Part shown: piece by piece, positions 13,131 to 21,143 of the stretch
How positions within the stretch are numbered: the first letter of the stretch is position 1
How the letters are laid out: every line of letters starts with the position of its first letter
Program-made: the position numbers and the translations under genes
Virus record (IMG/VR): IMGVR_UViG_3300046462_000381
Span: 1 to 30,572 of that record
From: a virus
Strand: one strand, 5' to 3'
DNA: 30,572 bases
Notes under the pieces: generated by a model
The model's database searches: none
What the model was told of the DNA's origin: nothing
What the model saw: the letters and a program-made list of their open reading frames with translations, nothing else

Positions 13131-15457
13131 GGACGATAAATACGCAGCGTGCGTCCATTGGTTTTCTGTTCGTCGAGCCTGATTTGATCGCCCTCCATAA
13201 GATCACGCAGGATTTCCATTCGCCGCCGTCCATCGAGAGATTGCGTCCTGCGCGTGATGTCGTTCTGCGTGATACCGGATTTCCCGCTTCCGGCGATAAT
13301 GCTCAGAACTTTCTTCAGTTCCGTCTCTTTGTCGTTCTCGCTGACATGCTTGTCCACGCCCTCGGTCATCGCTTTGATGCAGAAATTGACGATGGTTTCG
13401 GCCCACTCGACATCGGCGATATTGATTTCGGGATTGGCGGGTTCGCGCGAGATTGCGCAGGTGAGGGCAACGCGGATAATGTTCTCGTGCCAGCGCGCCA
13501 AGATCGCGCCGTGCCCGTTGCCGATCGCCTCGCGCCGCTTGGCGAAAACATCATCGGCGAGTTCCTCGATCCGATCGTTTGCCGAATTGGTATAAAGAAC
13601 CATATGAGGGCACGGATCGACACTCGGTCCCTCTCCCAAGGCCGGCGGTTGCCACGCGGCGGCCCCGCGCACTATCGAGTTGGAGAAATCTAAAAGATCA
13701 TCTCCAATCGCAGTAATGTCACGCGGCGCCCGGTTACGCTCAGGAACCGGATCGTCCGTAGGAAACAATAACCATCGAGCCAAACTGCCGTCATCGGCTG
13801 ATCCTCCGCGCAAGGCATCCCAGAAATGCTTTGGCACTGTGGTCGCGTGCATGACGCAGCAGGGTTGCATGATATCTTTTCGCGGATTGTCCTGCTGGTT
13901 GGCATATTCCCCTCCTGCGAATGGGCGATGGGCGGATGTCGAAAGCTCGGTCAGATTGTCCCATATCTCCGCAACGAATTTGGAACTCATGCGCGGATTG
14001 GTGACGTGTTTCAAGAAGCGCCCGAACTCGTCGATCTGGAACAACGACGAGGGCGATCGATAGAGAGCGGTCAACAATCCCGAGCCGGATACCAGCTTGT
14101 TGCCGCCGATAAAACGCGAAAGACCAGCCTGTAGAAAAAGGGTCGTGATAACGCCGCGCGCGTGGTCTTTGCCGGCTCCGCTTTCGCCGATGGCGCAGAT
14201 GTAGAGGTTGGTTCGCACATTAGTCATGCTCCTGTAGCGCCGTCCGGCAAGCACGCCGACCGCGGCGAGGGCGGCACCGACCGCGAAGATCGGTTGCGGA
14301 TGAATGGCGGAAGCCAACGTGTGTTCGACAAATTCGCTGATGAAACCCTGCGGAAGCTGCTTGCGAAAAGCATCGGGAACAAATATGTTTTCCTCGCCCG
14401 GCGCGATGACGCTCGGGACATCGGAGCCGGGGGAGACAGGGCGCGCCTGATCCAGTAGAAGCTGTGCTGGATGATTCCCCGGCTCCAGCATTATTGCTTC
14501 GCCGTCCATCGTCAGTTCAGCAGGACATACCCAGCCGGCGTTTTCGGCGAGGTAGTAGATGGTCCCCGCGCCGGCCGAGTGGATCGCGCCGAAGCCGCGC
14601 CAGGTCTTCAGCGTATAGGCCGGCTCGTCCTTTTTGGATTTGGCCGACCAGCGGCAGAAGATATCGCACCCGGCATCGCCGATGGCACCCTTGACGGCGA
14701 GGCCGATGCGGACCCAATCATCCCAGATGGCATCATCGTTGGGCAGGAACTCCAGGGCCGAGCGGATAGCCTCCGCGGTGCCGCGCAGGCGCCCGGTGAC
14801 GATGCGTTCGCGCTTCTCGCCCTCGCCGTTGGCGACGAGCCTTGTGCGTCTCAGCGAGGTCGGGACGAGCGCGTAAGCCGCCTCGCCGAAGGCGCGCGCC
14901 TGGTCCTCGGTAATGGCCGGAAGTTCGCCGATATGCGTGTCGGCCAGACCCTCGTTCGGCCACTCGTAGGGGCGGCCGGTCTCGGGGTGCAGCGCGTAGG
15001 CGACAAATTGCTGACCGCGCGCGAGGATCTCGATCGGGTAGTATTCCTTGATGCCGCCGAATGCTGTTGTGGCGCGATAGACAAGCAGGCGCTTGGGAGC
15101 CATGCCGATGCGCAGGCACGGACTGTCGCCGAGCATCTCACGCGCCAACGCCTCGACGGCGAGCGCGATGGCCGCATCCTCGACGATGTCGATGTCGATG
15201 GCGACGACGTTGCCGGTGGCGATGCCGATCGCGCAATCCGGCCAGCGCGACCAGCTCGCCGCCTCGATCAGGGTTGTGGGGCGGATGCCGTGCTTCTGCC
15301 AGCCGGAATAGGGGCGCCACTCGCCTTGGGTGAAGTTGCCGGGATACTTGGTGCCGGGCCGGATCGGCAGAATATTGTATCCAAGGTCGACGAGGCGCGA
15401 ACCGAGCGCGGCCATGTAGGACGACGATTGCGGCCCGCCGCCGTTTGCCTCCACCAT
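13124..15457 (-). CDS. Prim-Pol primase/polymerase with helicase-like ATPase domain
   Basis: This 777-residue protein is likely the phage replication primase-helicase. The N-terminal Prim-Pol domain (about 15-200) has the paired acidic A-I-D-I-D-I at 87-91 and an R-L-L-V-Y-R strand. A PriCT-2-like domain follows (about 225-300; A-I-R-S-A-L-E-F-L-P-N-D-D near its start). About 355-720 is a DUF3987-like ATPase with Walker A G-E-S-G-A-G-K-D at 424-431 and Walker B L-F-Q-I-D-E-F-G at about 472-479. The C-terminus (about 715-777) looks winged-helical. It would prime and unwind at the origin. The downstream methyltransferase ATG overlaps its end. Confidence 0.9.
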   Translation of the reverse strand: MVEANGGGPQSSSYMAALGSRLVDLGYNILPIRPGTKYPGNFTQGEWRPYSGWQKHGIRPTTLIEAASWSRWPDCAIGIATGNVVAIDIDIVEDAAIALAVEALAREMLGDSPCLRIGMAPKRLLVYRATTAFGGIKEYYPIEILARGQQFVAYALHPETGRPYEWPNEGLADTHIGELPAITEDQARAFGEAAYALVPTSLRRTRLVANGEGEKRERIVTGRLRGTAEAIRSALEFLPNDDAIWDDWVRIGLAVKGAIGDAGCDIFCRWSAKSKKDEPAYTLKTWRGFGAIHSAGAGTIYYLAENAGWVCPAELTMDGEAIMLEPGNHPAQLLLDQARPVSPGSDVPSVIAPGEENIFVPDAFRKQLPQGFISEFVEHTLASAIHPQPIFAVGAALAAVGVLAGRRYRSMTNVRTNLYICAIGESGAGKDHARGVITTLFLQAGLSRFIGGNKLVSGSGLLTALYRSPSSLFQIDEFGRFLKHVTNPRMSSKFVAEIWDNLTELSTSAHRPFAGGEYANQQDNPRKDIMQPCCVMHATTVPKHFWDALRGGSADDGSLARWLLFPTDDPVPERNRAPRDITAIGDDLLDFSNSIVRGAAAWQPPALGEGPSVDPCPHMVLYTNSANDRIEELADDVFAKRREAIGNGHGAILARWHENIIRVALTCAISREPANPEINIADVEWAETIVNFCIKAMTEGVDKHVSENDKETELKKVLSIIAGSGKSGITQNDITRRTQSLDGRRRMEILRDLMEGDQIRLDEQKTNGRTLRIYRPC

Positions 15458-15466
15458 GAAAACTCC

Positions 15467-15652
15467 CTAGACCGAAGCCTCTTTCTTCATTCTTCGCACC
15501 ACACGCTGAGCATTACGCTTTTTGAGAAAGGCATCTATCCGTTTGCCATTTTGAACAATAAAAAAGATCGTATAATCGACCGGATGTATAAATTCTCCGC
15601 TTTGCATAATATGCATTCTATGTAATTGACGTTTGCGTATCTCGATATTCAT
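15467..15652 (-). CDS. Small basic protein (61 aa)
   Basis: This 61-residue protein starts MNIEIRKRQLHRMHIMQSGE and ends with a strongly basic tail (A-F-L-K-K-R-N-A-Q-R-V-V-R-R-M-K-K-E). The ATG at 15652 overlaps the deaminase gene's stop (ATGA). It is more A+T-rich than its neighbours, hinting at recent acquisition. The basic helix suggests nucleic-acid binding, but no family is recognised. Confidence 0.65.
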   Translation of the reverse strand: MNIEIRKRQLHRMHIMQSGEFIHPVDYTIFFIVQNGKRIDAFLKKRNAQRVVRRMKKEASV

Positions 15653-16104
15653 TTGTTGTATTCCTCGAAGATGGCGTTTTGCGCCGGTCGCTGATCCTGA
15701 TATTTGCCTTCGTATGGTTGTTCGGTAGCTTCCTCCAAGCGATAGAAGACTACCTGCGCCGCGCCTGTGCCAGCCAGAATTGTTACCGGCTCGCCGAAAT
15801 GCTGATTTAATTCAAGCCGCAATATACCGCGCCAACCCGGCTCGATCACCGTATTTGCCGCCTCGACATGAAGACGCGCCCATGTGCTTTTCGTGTAGAT
15901 GATGCCCATTACGTCATTCGGCATATTGAATGTCTCGATCGCATCGACGAGACGCGAACAACCGGAATAAAGATATACGTCTCCAGCAACACGCAGATCA
16001 TATCCCGCCGGACCCAAACCATGCGTCACGCCATTGAAGCGCGTGCGAGGCAGACATGGCGACAATAATTCAAGACGACGAATGGTCTGCGCGGGCAAGA
16101 TCAT
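15649..16104 (-). CDS. dCTP deaminase / dUTPase-superfamily protein
   Basis: The 151-residue protein starts MILPAQTIRRLELLSPCLPR. Recognisable blocks are G-L-G-P-A-G-Y-D-L-R (about 29-38), Y-T-K-S-T-W-A-R-L-H-V (about 71-81) and N-T-V-I-E-P-G-W-R-G-I-L-R-L-E-L (about 86-101), matching the trimeric dCTP deaminase fold. The glutamate in L-E-L is where the family's catalytic residue lies. It is shorter than typical bacterial Dcd (about 190 residues), mainly at the termini. It would convert dCTP to dUTP to feed dTMP synthesis, adjusting nucleotide pools during replication. The longer open frame upstream of ATG 16104 is out-of-family shadow sequence. Confidence 0.85.
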   Translation of the reverse strand: MILPAQTIRRLELLSPCLPRTRFNGVTHGLGPAGYDLRVAGDVYLYSGCSRLVDAIETFNMPNDVMGIIYTKSTWARLHVEAANTVIEPGWRGILRLELNQHFGEPVTILAGTGAAQVVFYRLEEATEQPYEGKYQDQRPAQNAIFEEYNK

Positions 16105-16115
16105 TTTTGTTTTCC

Positions 16116-16319
16116 CTAGTACGGCGGCTCGCCGCTCGCCTTCTGTTTTTCGTGTTCCTCGTGATAGGCGACGCAGACTTCTTCCAGAAAGCGATACCAC
16201 TCGCCTTCCGTAAACGTCGCGAGGTCGGTCTTGCCGATGCTGTCCAGATATGCGCCGGCCGGCGCGGACGCCGCCTCGATCGCGGCGATCTGCCATGTCG
16301 TGAGGGTTGTTGCGGTCAT
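16116..16319 (-). CDS. Small conserved phage protein (67 aa)
   Basis: This 67-residue protein starts MTATTLTTWQIAAIEAASAP and contains G-A-Y-L-D-S-I-G-K-T-D-L-A-T-F-T-E-G-E-W-Y-R-F-L. I associate that pattern with short uncharacterised proteins of alphaproteobacterial phages. The ATG at 16319 overlaps the preceding stop (ATGA). It lies 11 bases before the deaminase gene. Mostly helical, no membrane segment. Function unknown. Confidence 0.7.
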   Translation of the reverse strand: MTATTLTTWQIAAIEAASAPAGAYLDSIGKTDLATFTEGEWYRFLEEVCVAYHEEHEKQKASGEPPY

Positions 16320-16540
16320 GTCATTTTCTCAATCGCTTCGACGATTTGGGCAAGACGTTTGCGCGCCATGGAGAAGTTTTCTTCGCGCAATTCGGCAAGA
16401 GATTTATTGATGCCGTACATTGCCAATTCGAGTTTGCGTTCCGCCAAAGTGCCGGCGCGCTCGTGAAATTCAATTGCCGCGCGCCACGCGGCGGCACATT
16501 CGTCTTCGGCAGATAGAAAGATTGGCAATTCATCAAACAT
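16316..16540 (-). CDS. Small helical protein (74 aa)
   Basis: This 74-residue acidic protein starts MFDELPIFLSAEDECAAAWR and is predicted almost wholly helical, with a heptad-like tail (S-L-A-E-L-R-E-E-N-F-S-M-A-R-K-R-L). Start and stop overlap both neighbours (TAATG with the helicase gene, ATGA with the next). No family is recognised. Coupling implies co-production with the helicase. Confidence 0.7.
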   Translation of the reverse strand: MFDELPIFLSAEDECAAAWRAAIEFHERAGTLAERKLELAMYGINKSLAELREENFSMARKRLAQIVEAIEKMT

Positions 16541-18126
16541 TAGAGTTTCTCGCCAACAACCTCAAAGTATTTATCGACGCGGCGCACCGCGATCTCGCGC
16601 GGGTTCTGGATATGCGCACGCATCGCCAGCGCCTCGGTGATTGAGCTCGGCACCGGCATATCGGGCGCCATGCGCCGCCACCAGCGTTCCGCCTGCTGGC
16701 GCGGATATCCCGAATGGCACAGGCAGACCCAGGTGCGATATTGCGACAGGCCGCTTTGGTAGGTCACGCATAGGCTGTCCGGCTTATCCTGCTTCTGGTG
16801 CCGATGGTAGCCGACGCTTTCGACCGCGACCCACTGCGGCGCGTGATCGGTCAGCACGCTCAGCCGCGACGCCTTGGTCTCGATCTTGCGCTCGGCGATC
16901 TCGAATGTCGTCAGGCACGCCGCGCACCAGCGCGCGCCGATCGGATTTTCCGCGCCGCACGCCGGACATAGTTTCGTCGGCGCCTCGCGTTCCTCGTCTT
17001 CCTGCCGCCGGCCCGGCGTGCGCACAATCGGATTGTCGATCGGGCCATGCCGCGCCAGGTTCCCGCCGAAATCTAAAATTTGACATGATATTTTGTCGGT
17101 TTCGGGCGACAGCCGCAAGCCGCGGCCGACCATCTGTATCCACAAGCCAGTGGATTTTGTCGGCCGTACCACGGCCAGCAGATCGACGTGCCGCGCATTG
17201 AACCCGGTCGTCAGGATGCCGACCGTGACCAGCGCCTTGATCTCACGCGCCTTGAACGCATTGATGATGCGGCTGCGCTCGGCATCCTTGGTCTCGCCAA
17301 AGGCGCACTCGGCGCGGATGCCGAGGTTGCGAAGTTCATCGCACAGCAGCTTGGCGTGCTTGACGCCGCAGGCGAAGACGAGCCAACCGAGACGATCGTG
17401 CCCGGCCGCCACGATCTCGCGGCAGACCTGCTCAATGGTCGCGGGATCAAGCGCCGCCGCCTCAAGCTGACCGGGGATGAACTCGCCGCCGCGGGTGCCG
17501 ACACCCGTCGTGTCGATCTGCGCCGCGCCCGAAGCTGAGACTGGCGGGGCGAGATATCCGGCCTCGATCAGATCCTTGACGTTGGCCTCGTACACCAGAT
17601 CGGTGAACAGCCTATCCTCGCCCTCGTGCAGCATCCCGCTGTCGAGACGGAACGGCGTGGCCGTCAGGCCGATACATTTCATGCGCGGATTGAGGCGCGC
17701 GAGATCGGCGAGAAAGCGCCGATACATCGTATCGAAATTTCGCCCGCACAGATGCGCCTCGTCGATGATGACGAGATCGATCGCGGGCAACTGGTAGGCG
17801 CGGCGATGCAGCGATTGGATGCCGCCGAATATGATCGGCGACATCACGTCGCGACGGTTGAGGCCGGCGCTGTGCAATCCGGCCGGCGCTTCGGGCCAGA
17901 TGCCGAGCAATTCGGTGAAACTCTGGACGATCAACTCCTTGACATGCGTCAGCACAAGCGCGCGCGTGTCCGGCCACCACTCGAACGCCTCTTTGAGCAA
18001 TGTCGCGATAATCAGCGATTTTCCCGCGCCCGTAGGTACGGCTACAAGCGGGTTGCCCGTTTCCGTCTCGAAATATTCGTAGACAGAATCAAGCGCCTCG
18101 CGCTGATATGGACGAAGCGAAAGCAT
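16540..18126 (-). CDS. SF2 DEAH-type helicase with zinc ribbon
   Basis: This 528-residue protein unwinds or translocates on DNA. It begins MLSLRPYQREALDSVYEYFE, a Q-motif-like start. Walker A V-P-T-G-A-G-K-S is at 30-37, DEAH at about 122-125 and T-A-T-P-F-R (motif III) near 154-159. The second RecA-like domain has V-G-I-L-T-T-G-F-N-A-R-H-V-D and Q-M-V-G-R-G-L-R (motifs V and VI). After it comes a C-P-A-C-G ... W-C-A-A-C zinc ribbon and a C-terminal domain with R-W-W-R-R-M. The start at 18126 forms a TAATG overlap with the upstream gene. It resembles UvsW/RAD25-type phage helicases used in recombination or replication restart; the exact role is inferred. Confidence 0.92.
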   Translation of the reverse strand: MLSLRPYQREALDSVYEYFETETGNPLVAVPTGAGKSLIIATLLKEAFEWWPDTRALVLTHVKELIVQSFTELLGIWPEAPAGLHSAGLNRRDVMSPIIFGGIQSLHRRAYQLPAIDLVIIDEAHLCGRNFDTMYRRFLADLARLNPRMKCIGLTATPFRLDSGMLHEGEDRLFTDLVYEANVKDLIEAGYLAPPVSASGAAQIDTTGVGTRGGEFIPGQLEAAALDPATIEQVCREIVAAGHDRLGWLVFACGVKHAKLLCDELRNLGIRAECAFGETKDAERSRIINAFKAREIKALVTVGILTTGFNARHVDLLAVVRPTKSTGLWIQMVGRGLRLSPETDKISCQILDFGGNLARHGPIDNPIVRTPGRRQEDEEREAPTKLCPACGAENPIGARWCAACLTTFEIAERKIETKASRLSVLTDHAPQWVAVESVGYHRHQKQDKPDSLCVTYQSGLSQYRTWVCLCHSGYPRQQAERWWRRMAPDMPVPSSITEALAMRAHIQNPREIAVRRVDKYFEVVGEKL

Positions 18127-18332
18127 TATTCTTCCGGCAGCCAATCTTCGGCGCGCCATGCCTGCGATTTGGATTCCATATATTCGATCAGCGCAGCTGC
18201 CTCTGCAAACCACTCTCGCCGACTATCCTCGGGGATATCAAGCCATTGGCGCGACGAAGACCATCGATTGTCATATGACCGGCAAAGATATTTTGCCAAT
18301 TTCAGCGTTTCCTCATTTCGAGTAAGCGACAC
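18126..18332 (-). CDS. Small protein (68 aa), first gene of leftward early unit
   Basis: The 68-residue protein starts MSLTRNEETLKLAKYLCRSY from a GTG at 18332, with GGAGGG close upstream. It is aromatic- and charge-rich, with five W (R-W-S-S-S-R-Q-W-L, R-R-E-W-F, A-W-R-A-E-D-W-L). It heads the leftward early operon, immediately before the helicase, and faces the YdaS-like regulator across a 61-base divergent promoter. No family recognised; first-in-operon position suits an early host-takeover or regulatory protein. Confidence 0.7.
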   Translation of the reverse strand: MSLTRNEETLKLAKYLCRSYDNRWSSSRQWLDIPEDSRREWFAEAAALIEYMESKSQAWRAEDWLPEE

Positions 18333-18343
18333 ACCATCCCTCC

Positions 18344-18385
18344 AGAAACTTTATCTTGACGATAGCCCCGCGGCGGGTGTAGTGC
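18344..18385 (+). promoter_or_regulatory. Rightward early promoter element, copy 1
   Basis: AGAAACTTTATCTTGAC (18344-18360) includes a -35 TTGACG. A weak -10 candidate TAGTGC follows about 18 bases later (18380-18385). The same 17-mer recurs exactly at 20878 and with one change at 23651. It lies in the 61-base divergent gap before the YdaS-like gene, about 34 bases from its ATG. Confidence 0.75.
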
Positions 18386-18393
18386 AAGCGTCC

Positions 18394-18786
18394 ATGACAA
18401 CGAAACCAAAAATTCCCTTTTCCGACACGCCGATCACCGATGAGGTGATCGACCGCGGCGGCGGCAGCGTCGAACTGGCGAGGCGCCTCGGCGTTTCGCG
18501 CCAGACCGTGCATCGCTGGGGATTTCGCGGCCGGATACCCGCCGAGCGCGTCGAGGCGGTCGCGGAGGCGACGGGCATGGGCAAGGACGAAATCAGGCCG
18601 GATTTGTTCGACGCCTACGAACACAAAGGCGCGCACTACCTGCCCCGCGGCAAGCTGCCCCGCGACATGATCGACGAGTTGTCGCGCGCCGAGGCGGCGG
18701 TGACCGACGCCGACACGCCGGAAGCATTCCGCTTGAAGCGCGCCGCCGCCGAGATCGTGCCGCTGTTATGGGAGTTGCTGGGATGA
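18394..18786 (+). CDS. YdaS/Cro-like helix-turn-helix regulator
   Basis: This 130-residue protein has an N-terminal helix-turn-helix. I-D-R-G-G-G-S-V-E-L-A-R-R-L-G-V-S-R-Q-T-V-H-R-W (about 19-42) is followed by R-I-P-A-E-R-V-E-A-V-A-E-A-T-G-M, the usual pattern of YdaS/Cro proteins. The C-terminal half is helical (P-R-D-M-I-D-E-L-S-R-A-E-A-A-V). A longer open frame upstream is antisense shadow of the helicase, so the ATG at 18394 is chosen. As the first rightward gene beside the divergent promoter, it probably binds that region and controls early transcription or a lysis-lysogeny choice. The direction of control cannot be told from sequence. Confidence 0.85.
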   Translation: MTTKPKIPFSDTPITDEVIDRGGGSVELARRLGVSRQTVHRWGFRGRIPAERVEAVAEATGMGKDEIRPDLFDAYEHKGAHYLPRGKLPRDMIDELSRAEAAVTDADTPEAFRLKRAAAEIVPLLWELLG

Positions 18787-18971
18787 ATAAAGACGAACTG
18801 ATGCGCGCCTTAAGGGGCATCAATCCCGAAATTGGGGATGCAGCAACACGATTAATTAGCTGGCATCATTTAGCTGAAGCTGGGCTCGCCGCCGCATCCG
18901 GTTCTGGCCGATATTTGCAATTTTCGCTAACTGAGGCCGGGCGCGCGGCGCAAAAGGAAATTGATACATGA
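18783..18971 (+). CDS. Small protein (62 aa), winged-helix-like
   Basis: The 62-residue protein starts MNKDELMRALRGINPEIGDA. The ATG at 18783 overlaps the regulator's stop (ATGA). The tail F-S-L-T-E-A-G-R-A-A-Q-K-E-I resembles the final strand and helix of winged-helix DNA-binding proteins, and the L-I-S-W-H-H-L-A-E-A-G-L-A-A segment could be the recognition region. It may be an auxiliary DNA-binding protein; this is a weak inference. Confidence 0.65.
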   Translation: MNKDELMRALRGINPEIGDAATRLISWHHLAEAGLAAASGSGRYLQFSLTEAGRAAQKEIDT

Positions 18972-19153
18972 TCGACTTCCGCGAGCGCCCCGCCTATCGC
19001 CCGAAGTCCGGCGATCTTCTCGCGCTGGATATGCTTTCTTCAGATCAGGCCAATGCCATACATTGGGAACGTCTGGCTGCGCGTGGGTTATGGCTGGTGC
19101 CCTACGATGGCGGCTGGCGCGTAGTGCCGCGCCCCGCGGAGCGCAGGGCATGA
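18968..19153 (+). CDS. Small protein of unknown function (61 aa)
   Basis: The 61-residue protein starts MIDFRERPAYRPKSGDLLAL; start and stop each overlap a neighbouring gene by 4 bases. It contains A-R-G-L-W-L-V-P-Y-D-G-G-W-R-V-V-P and a basic end. No family recognised. The uninterrupted chain of ATGA couplings from 18783 to 19326 argues it is translated. Confidence 0.65.
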   Translation: MIDFRERPAYRPKSGDLLALDMLSSDQANAIHWERLAARGLWLVPYDGGWRVVPRPAERRA

Positions 19154-19326
19154 GCAAGATCGGCGTTGATCCGGCCTGCTACGATTTGGCGGATCATTTT
19201 CTAGAAGAGCCTGTCGGTCCCGTCCTGTCGGCTGACTTTCGCGAGAAGGTCCGCATTTCACTAGCCGAGGCAATCCAGCGCGCCGTCGAAGATTGGTACG
19301 AAGCGCAGAATTGGGAACCACGATGA
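19150..19326 (+). CDS. Small acidic protein (58 aa)
   Basis: The 58-residue protein starts MSKIGVDPACYDLADHFLEE, with ATG 19150 inside an ATGA overlap. It is acidic and helical in its second half (A-E-A-I-Q-R-A-V-E-D-W-Y-E-A-Q). The longer frame upstream of this ATG is shadow. Similar short proteins occur in alphaproteobacterial phages, but no function is known. Confidence 0.65.
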   Translation: MSKIGVDPACYDLADHFLEEPVGPVLSADFREKVRISLAEAIQRAVEDWYEAQNWEPR

Positions 19327-19544
19327 CCCGCGACCGCGCGCTCTGCCGTCTCGGCATTCACCGTTTCTTCCCGCGCTCGCGCAAGTATGCGGGTCGCCGC
19401 TTTTGCGTGCGTCCCGGCTGTTACGAGACCCGCGGGCCACGCCAGCCGCAACGATTGACCGACTGGCATCTCGCGGTCGCAGCGTTGACCGGCACGCTTG
19501 CCGGCATTGTTGCCACAACCGCGCTTTTTCTGATCGCAGGATAA
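19323..19544 (+). CDS. Small protein with Cys pair and C-terminal membrane helix (73 aa)
   Basis: The 73-residue protein starts MTRDRALCRLGIHRFFPRSR. The basic N-terminal half has three Cys (C-R-L-G-I-H and R-R-F-C-V-R-P-G-C-Y) that could bind zinc. About 51-72 is hydrophobic (H-L-A-V-A-A-L-T-G-T-L-A-G-I-V-A-T-T-A-L-F-L) and probably spans the membrane. The start is coupled by ATGA. A membrane-anchored small early protein might act in superinfection exclusion, but that is only a guess. Confidence 0.65.
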   Translation: MTRDRALCRLGIHRFFPRSRKYAGRRFCVRPGCYETRGPRQPQRLTDWHLAVAALTGTLAGIVATTALFLIAG

Positions 19545-19586
19545 AATGTGACGCCAAAACTCTACGATTCGAGGCGGAGGGGGATA

Positions 19587-19775
19587 ATGTTTGACATCAG
19601 TCAGATTGAGCAGCGTGCCAACGCCTATATAGAAGAACACACTGCGTCTTCCGGCGTGCCGTTTCCAATCACCGGCATTCGACGAACGCTTGTCATCAAA
19701 TGCATGGCAGCATTTGCGTGCAGAGAATTGGCGCGCGAATTGACCGATCTTTTTGAGGGCGAGCCAAAACAATGA
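19587..19775 (+). CDS. Small helical protein (62 aa) before sliding clamp
   Basis: The 62-residue protein starts MFDISQIEQRANAYIEEHTA. The GGAGGGGG before ATG 19587 is a strong ribosome-binding site, favouring this start over an upstream GTG at 19548. It contains two Cys and a helical C-terminus (C-R-E-L-A-R-E-L-T-D-L-F). Its stop overlaps the sliding clamp start (ATGA), so the two are coupled. Function unknown. Confidence 0.65.
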   Translation: MFDISQIEQRANAYIEEHTASSGVPFPITGIRRTLVIKCMAAFACRELARELTDLFEGEPKQ

Positions 19776-20866
19776 AACTCACGATCGATCGCGACGAGCT
19801 GCTTCCCGCAATCTCGCTCTTGCGCGACGTACCGCAAAAGAAACCTGTCATTCCGCTTTACGGAATGTTGCGGCTGACCGCATCCTCAGTTGGGTTTCAT
19901 ATCGAAGCCAACAATATGGAGATGGCGGCAGCAAGCGATCTTCCGCGCGCCCAAGGCGGAAACGAGGATGAGGGCGATATCTGCGTTCCCGCCGGACGCT
20001 TCGCCGACTTTGTGCAAGGCGCGTCGGGCGAGATCGTGCTGGTCGCGACCGACAAGCGGTTGCGGATGCAGGCCGGGCGCGCATGGTGCGAGATGCCGAT
20101 CCTGCCGGGCGATGGCTTCCCGGTTCTCGAATTTCACGATCCGACCGTCAAATTCGAGGTCCAGTGCGCCGCGCTGCGCGATGCGTTGTCCGCCGCCTCG
20201 CTGCCGGTCGACTGGCAGGATACCAAGCATGTGATGCTGGCGGGCGTGCAGATGCGCGGCGATAGCGAGTACGTCAACCTCGTCGGCATCACGGCGGCCC
20301 GCATCATTCTGCGTCGCATGGTCGCCTGCGCCGAGCAGTTCAAGGTATTGCTGCCGCAAGGCATCTGCGGCGTGCTGGCGAAGCTCGGCGGCGCGACCGA
20401 TACCGTTCATGTCGAATTGACCGACCGCCTCGCGCGCTTTTGGTGCGCCGGCACCGAATTCATCTCGCGCCTGATCGATACCGATCCGCAGGATTACCGC
20501 CCCTTGCTGACGCGCAGCGCGCGCGTCGATGAACCGATCCGCTTCACCGGCGCGGACCTGATGTCGGCTGTCCAGCGCGCCGCGCCCATCATCAACGATG
20601 GCGAGCGCGAGCGCGGACTGACGCTCGATGTCGCAGACGGGCACATGACGATCGACGGCGGCATCGCCTCTGTCGCCGAGTTCCACGACGAGATCGAGGC
20701 GAGCGGCCCGGCGTGGCACGCTCAATTCCAGATCGGCTACCTGCGCGACGCGCTGACCGCGTTCGGCGCGGGCGATGTCGAGATACACCCGTCAGAGCAT
20801 GCGATCCGGCTCTGTCCCGCAGGCGAGGCGCACGACTGCGCCATCATCGCCCGGCTACGGGAATAG
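19772..20866 (+). CDS. dnaN: DNA polymerase sliding clamp (beta subunit-like)
   Basis: This 364-residue protein is close to the 366 residues of bacterial beta clamps. It starts MKLTIDRDELLPAISLLRDV, and the three-domain repeat is visible in outline: I-P-L-Y-G-M-L-R-L-T-A domain 1, F-E-V-Q-C-A-A-L-R-D-A-L domain 2, P-I-R-F-T-G-A-D-L-M-S-A domain 3. Core strands such as P-I-L-P-G-D-G-F-P and L-T-D-R-L-A-R-F-W support this. It would encircle DNA and tether a replicative polymerase. No polymerase or clamp loader is in the window, so it may work with host PolIII or a phage polymerase elsewhere. The C-terminus ends C-A-I-I-A-R-L-R-E rather than the usual M-P-M-R-L. Confidence 0.88.
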   Translation: MKLTIDRDELLPAISLLRDVPQKKPVIPLYGMLRLTASSVGFHIEANNMEMAAASDLPRAQGGNEDEGDICVPAGRFADFVQGASGEIVLVATDKRLRMQAGRAWCEMPILPGDGFPVLEFHDPTVKFEVQCAALRDALSAASLPVDWQDTKHVMLAGVQMRGDSEYVNLVGITAARIILRRMVACAEQFKVLLPQGICGVLAKLGGATDTVHVELTDRLARFWCAGTEFISRLIDTDPQDYRPLLTRSARVDEPIRFTGADLMSAVQRAAPIINDGERERGLTLDVADGHMTIDGGIASVAEFHDEIEASGPAWHAQFQIGYLRDALTAFGAGDVEIHPSEHAIRLCPAGEAHDCAIIARLRE

Positions 20867-20877
20867 CGCCAAACCCG

Positions 20878-20918
20878 AGAAACTTTATCTTGACAGTCCG
20901 CGCGCGATCCATTAAATG
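20878..20918 (+). promoter_or_regulatory. Rightward promoter element, copy 2
   Basis: The 17-mer AGAAACTTTATCTTGAC recurs exactly at 20878-20894. It gives a consensus -35 TTGACA at 20890-20895 and, after 16 bases, TTAAAT at 20912-20917 as the -10. It lies just after the clamp gene stop and 27 bases before the next ATG, so it should start a new transcript for the 20945-23645 group. Confidence 0.85.
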
Positions 20919-20944
20919 TATCTCTGCCAGAACGGAGAACGGAA

Positions 20945-21139
20945 ATGAACACGGAACGGACTTGGGAAATCAGCGATCTCGACGGCAGCAACAAGCGCAC
21001 CGTCACGCTGGCGCAGTACCGCGCCGAACTGGACGCGCGCAAGGTATATACCGCAAGGATCGCCGCAGCGGTGCAGACCGGAAATATGAAGGCGGTTATC
21101 GCCGCTCAGCGCGCGATGCGCGATGCCTTTCGGAACTAA
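20945..21139 (+). CDS. Small protein (64 aa), first of second early unit
   Basis: The 64-residue protein starts MNTERTWEISDLDGSNKRTV, preceded by GGAGAACGGA as ribosome-binding site. The pattern W-E-I-S-D-L-D-G then V-T-L-A-Q-Y-R-A-E-L-D suggests a small beta-hairpin plus helices. It is the first gene after promoter copy 2. No family recognised. Confidence 0.7.
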   Translation: MNTERTWEISDLDGSNKRTVTLAQYRAELDARKVYTARIAAAVQTGNMKAVIAAQRAMRDAFRN

Positions 21140-21143
21140 AACA

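Noticed and set aside
14471-15625. Plus-strand open frame (384 codons) opposite the Prim-Pol gene
   Set aside because: Arg/Ala/Gly-rich shadow; the other strand has ordered Prim-Pol and PriCT-like domains.
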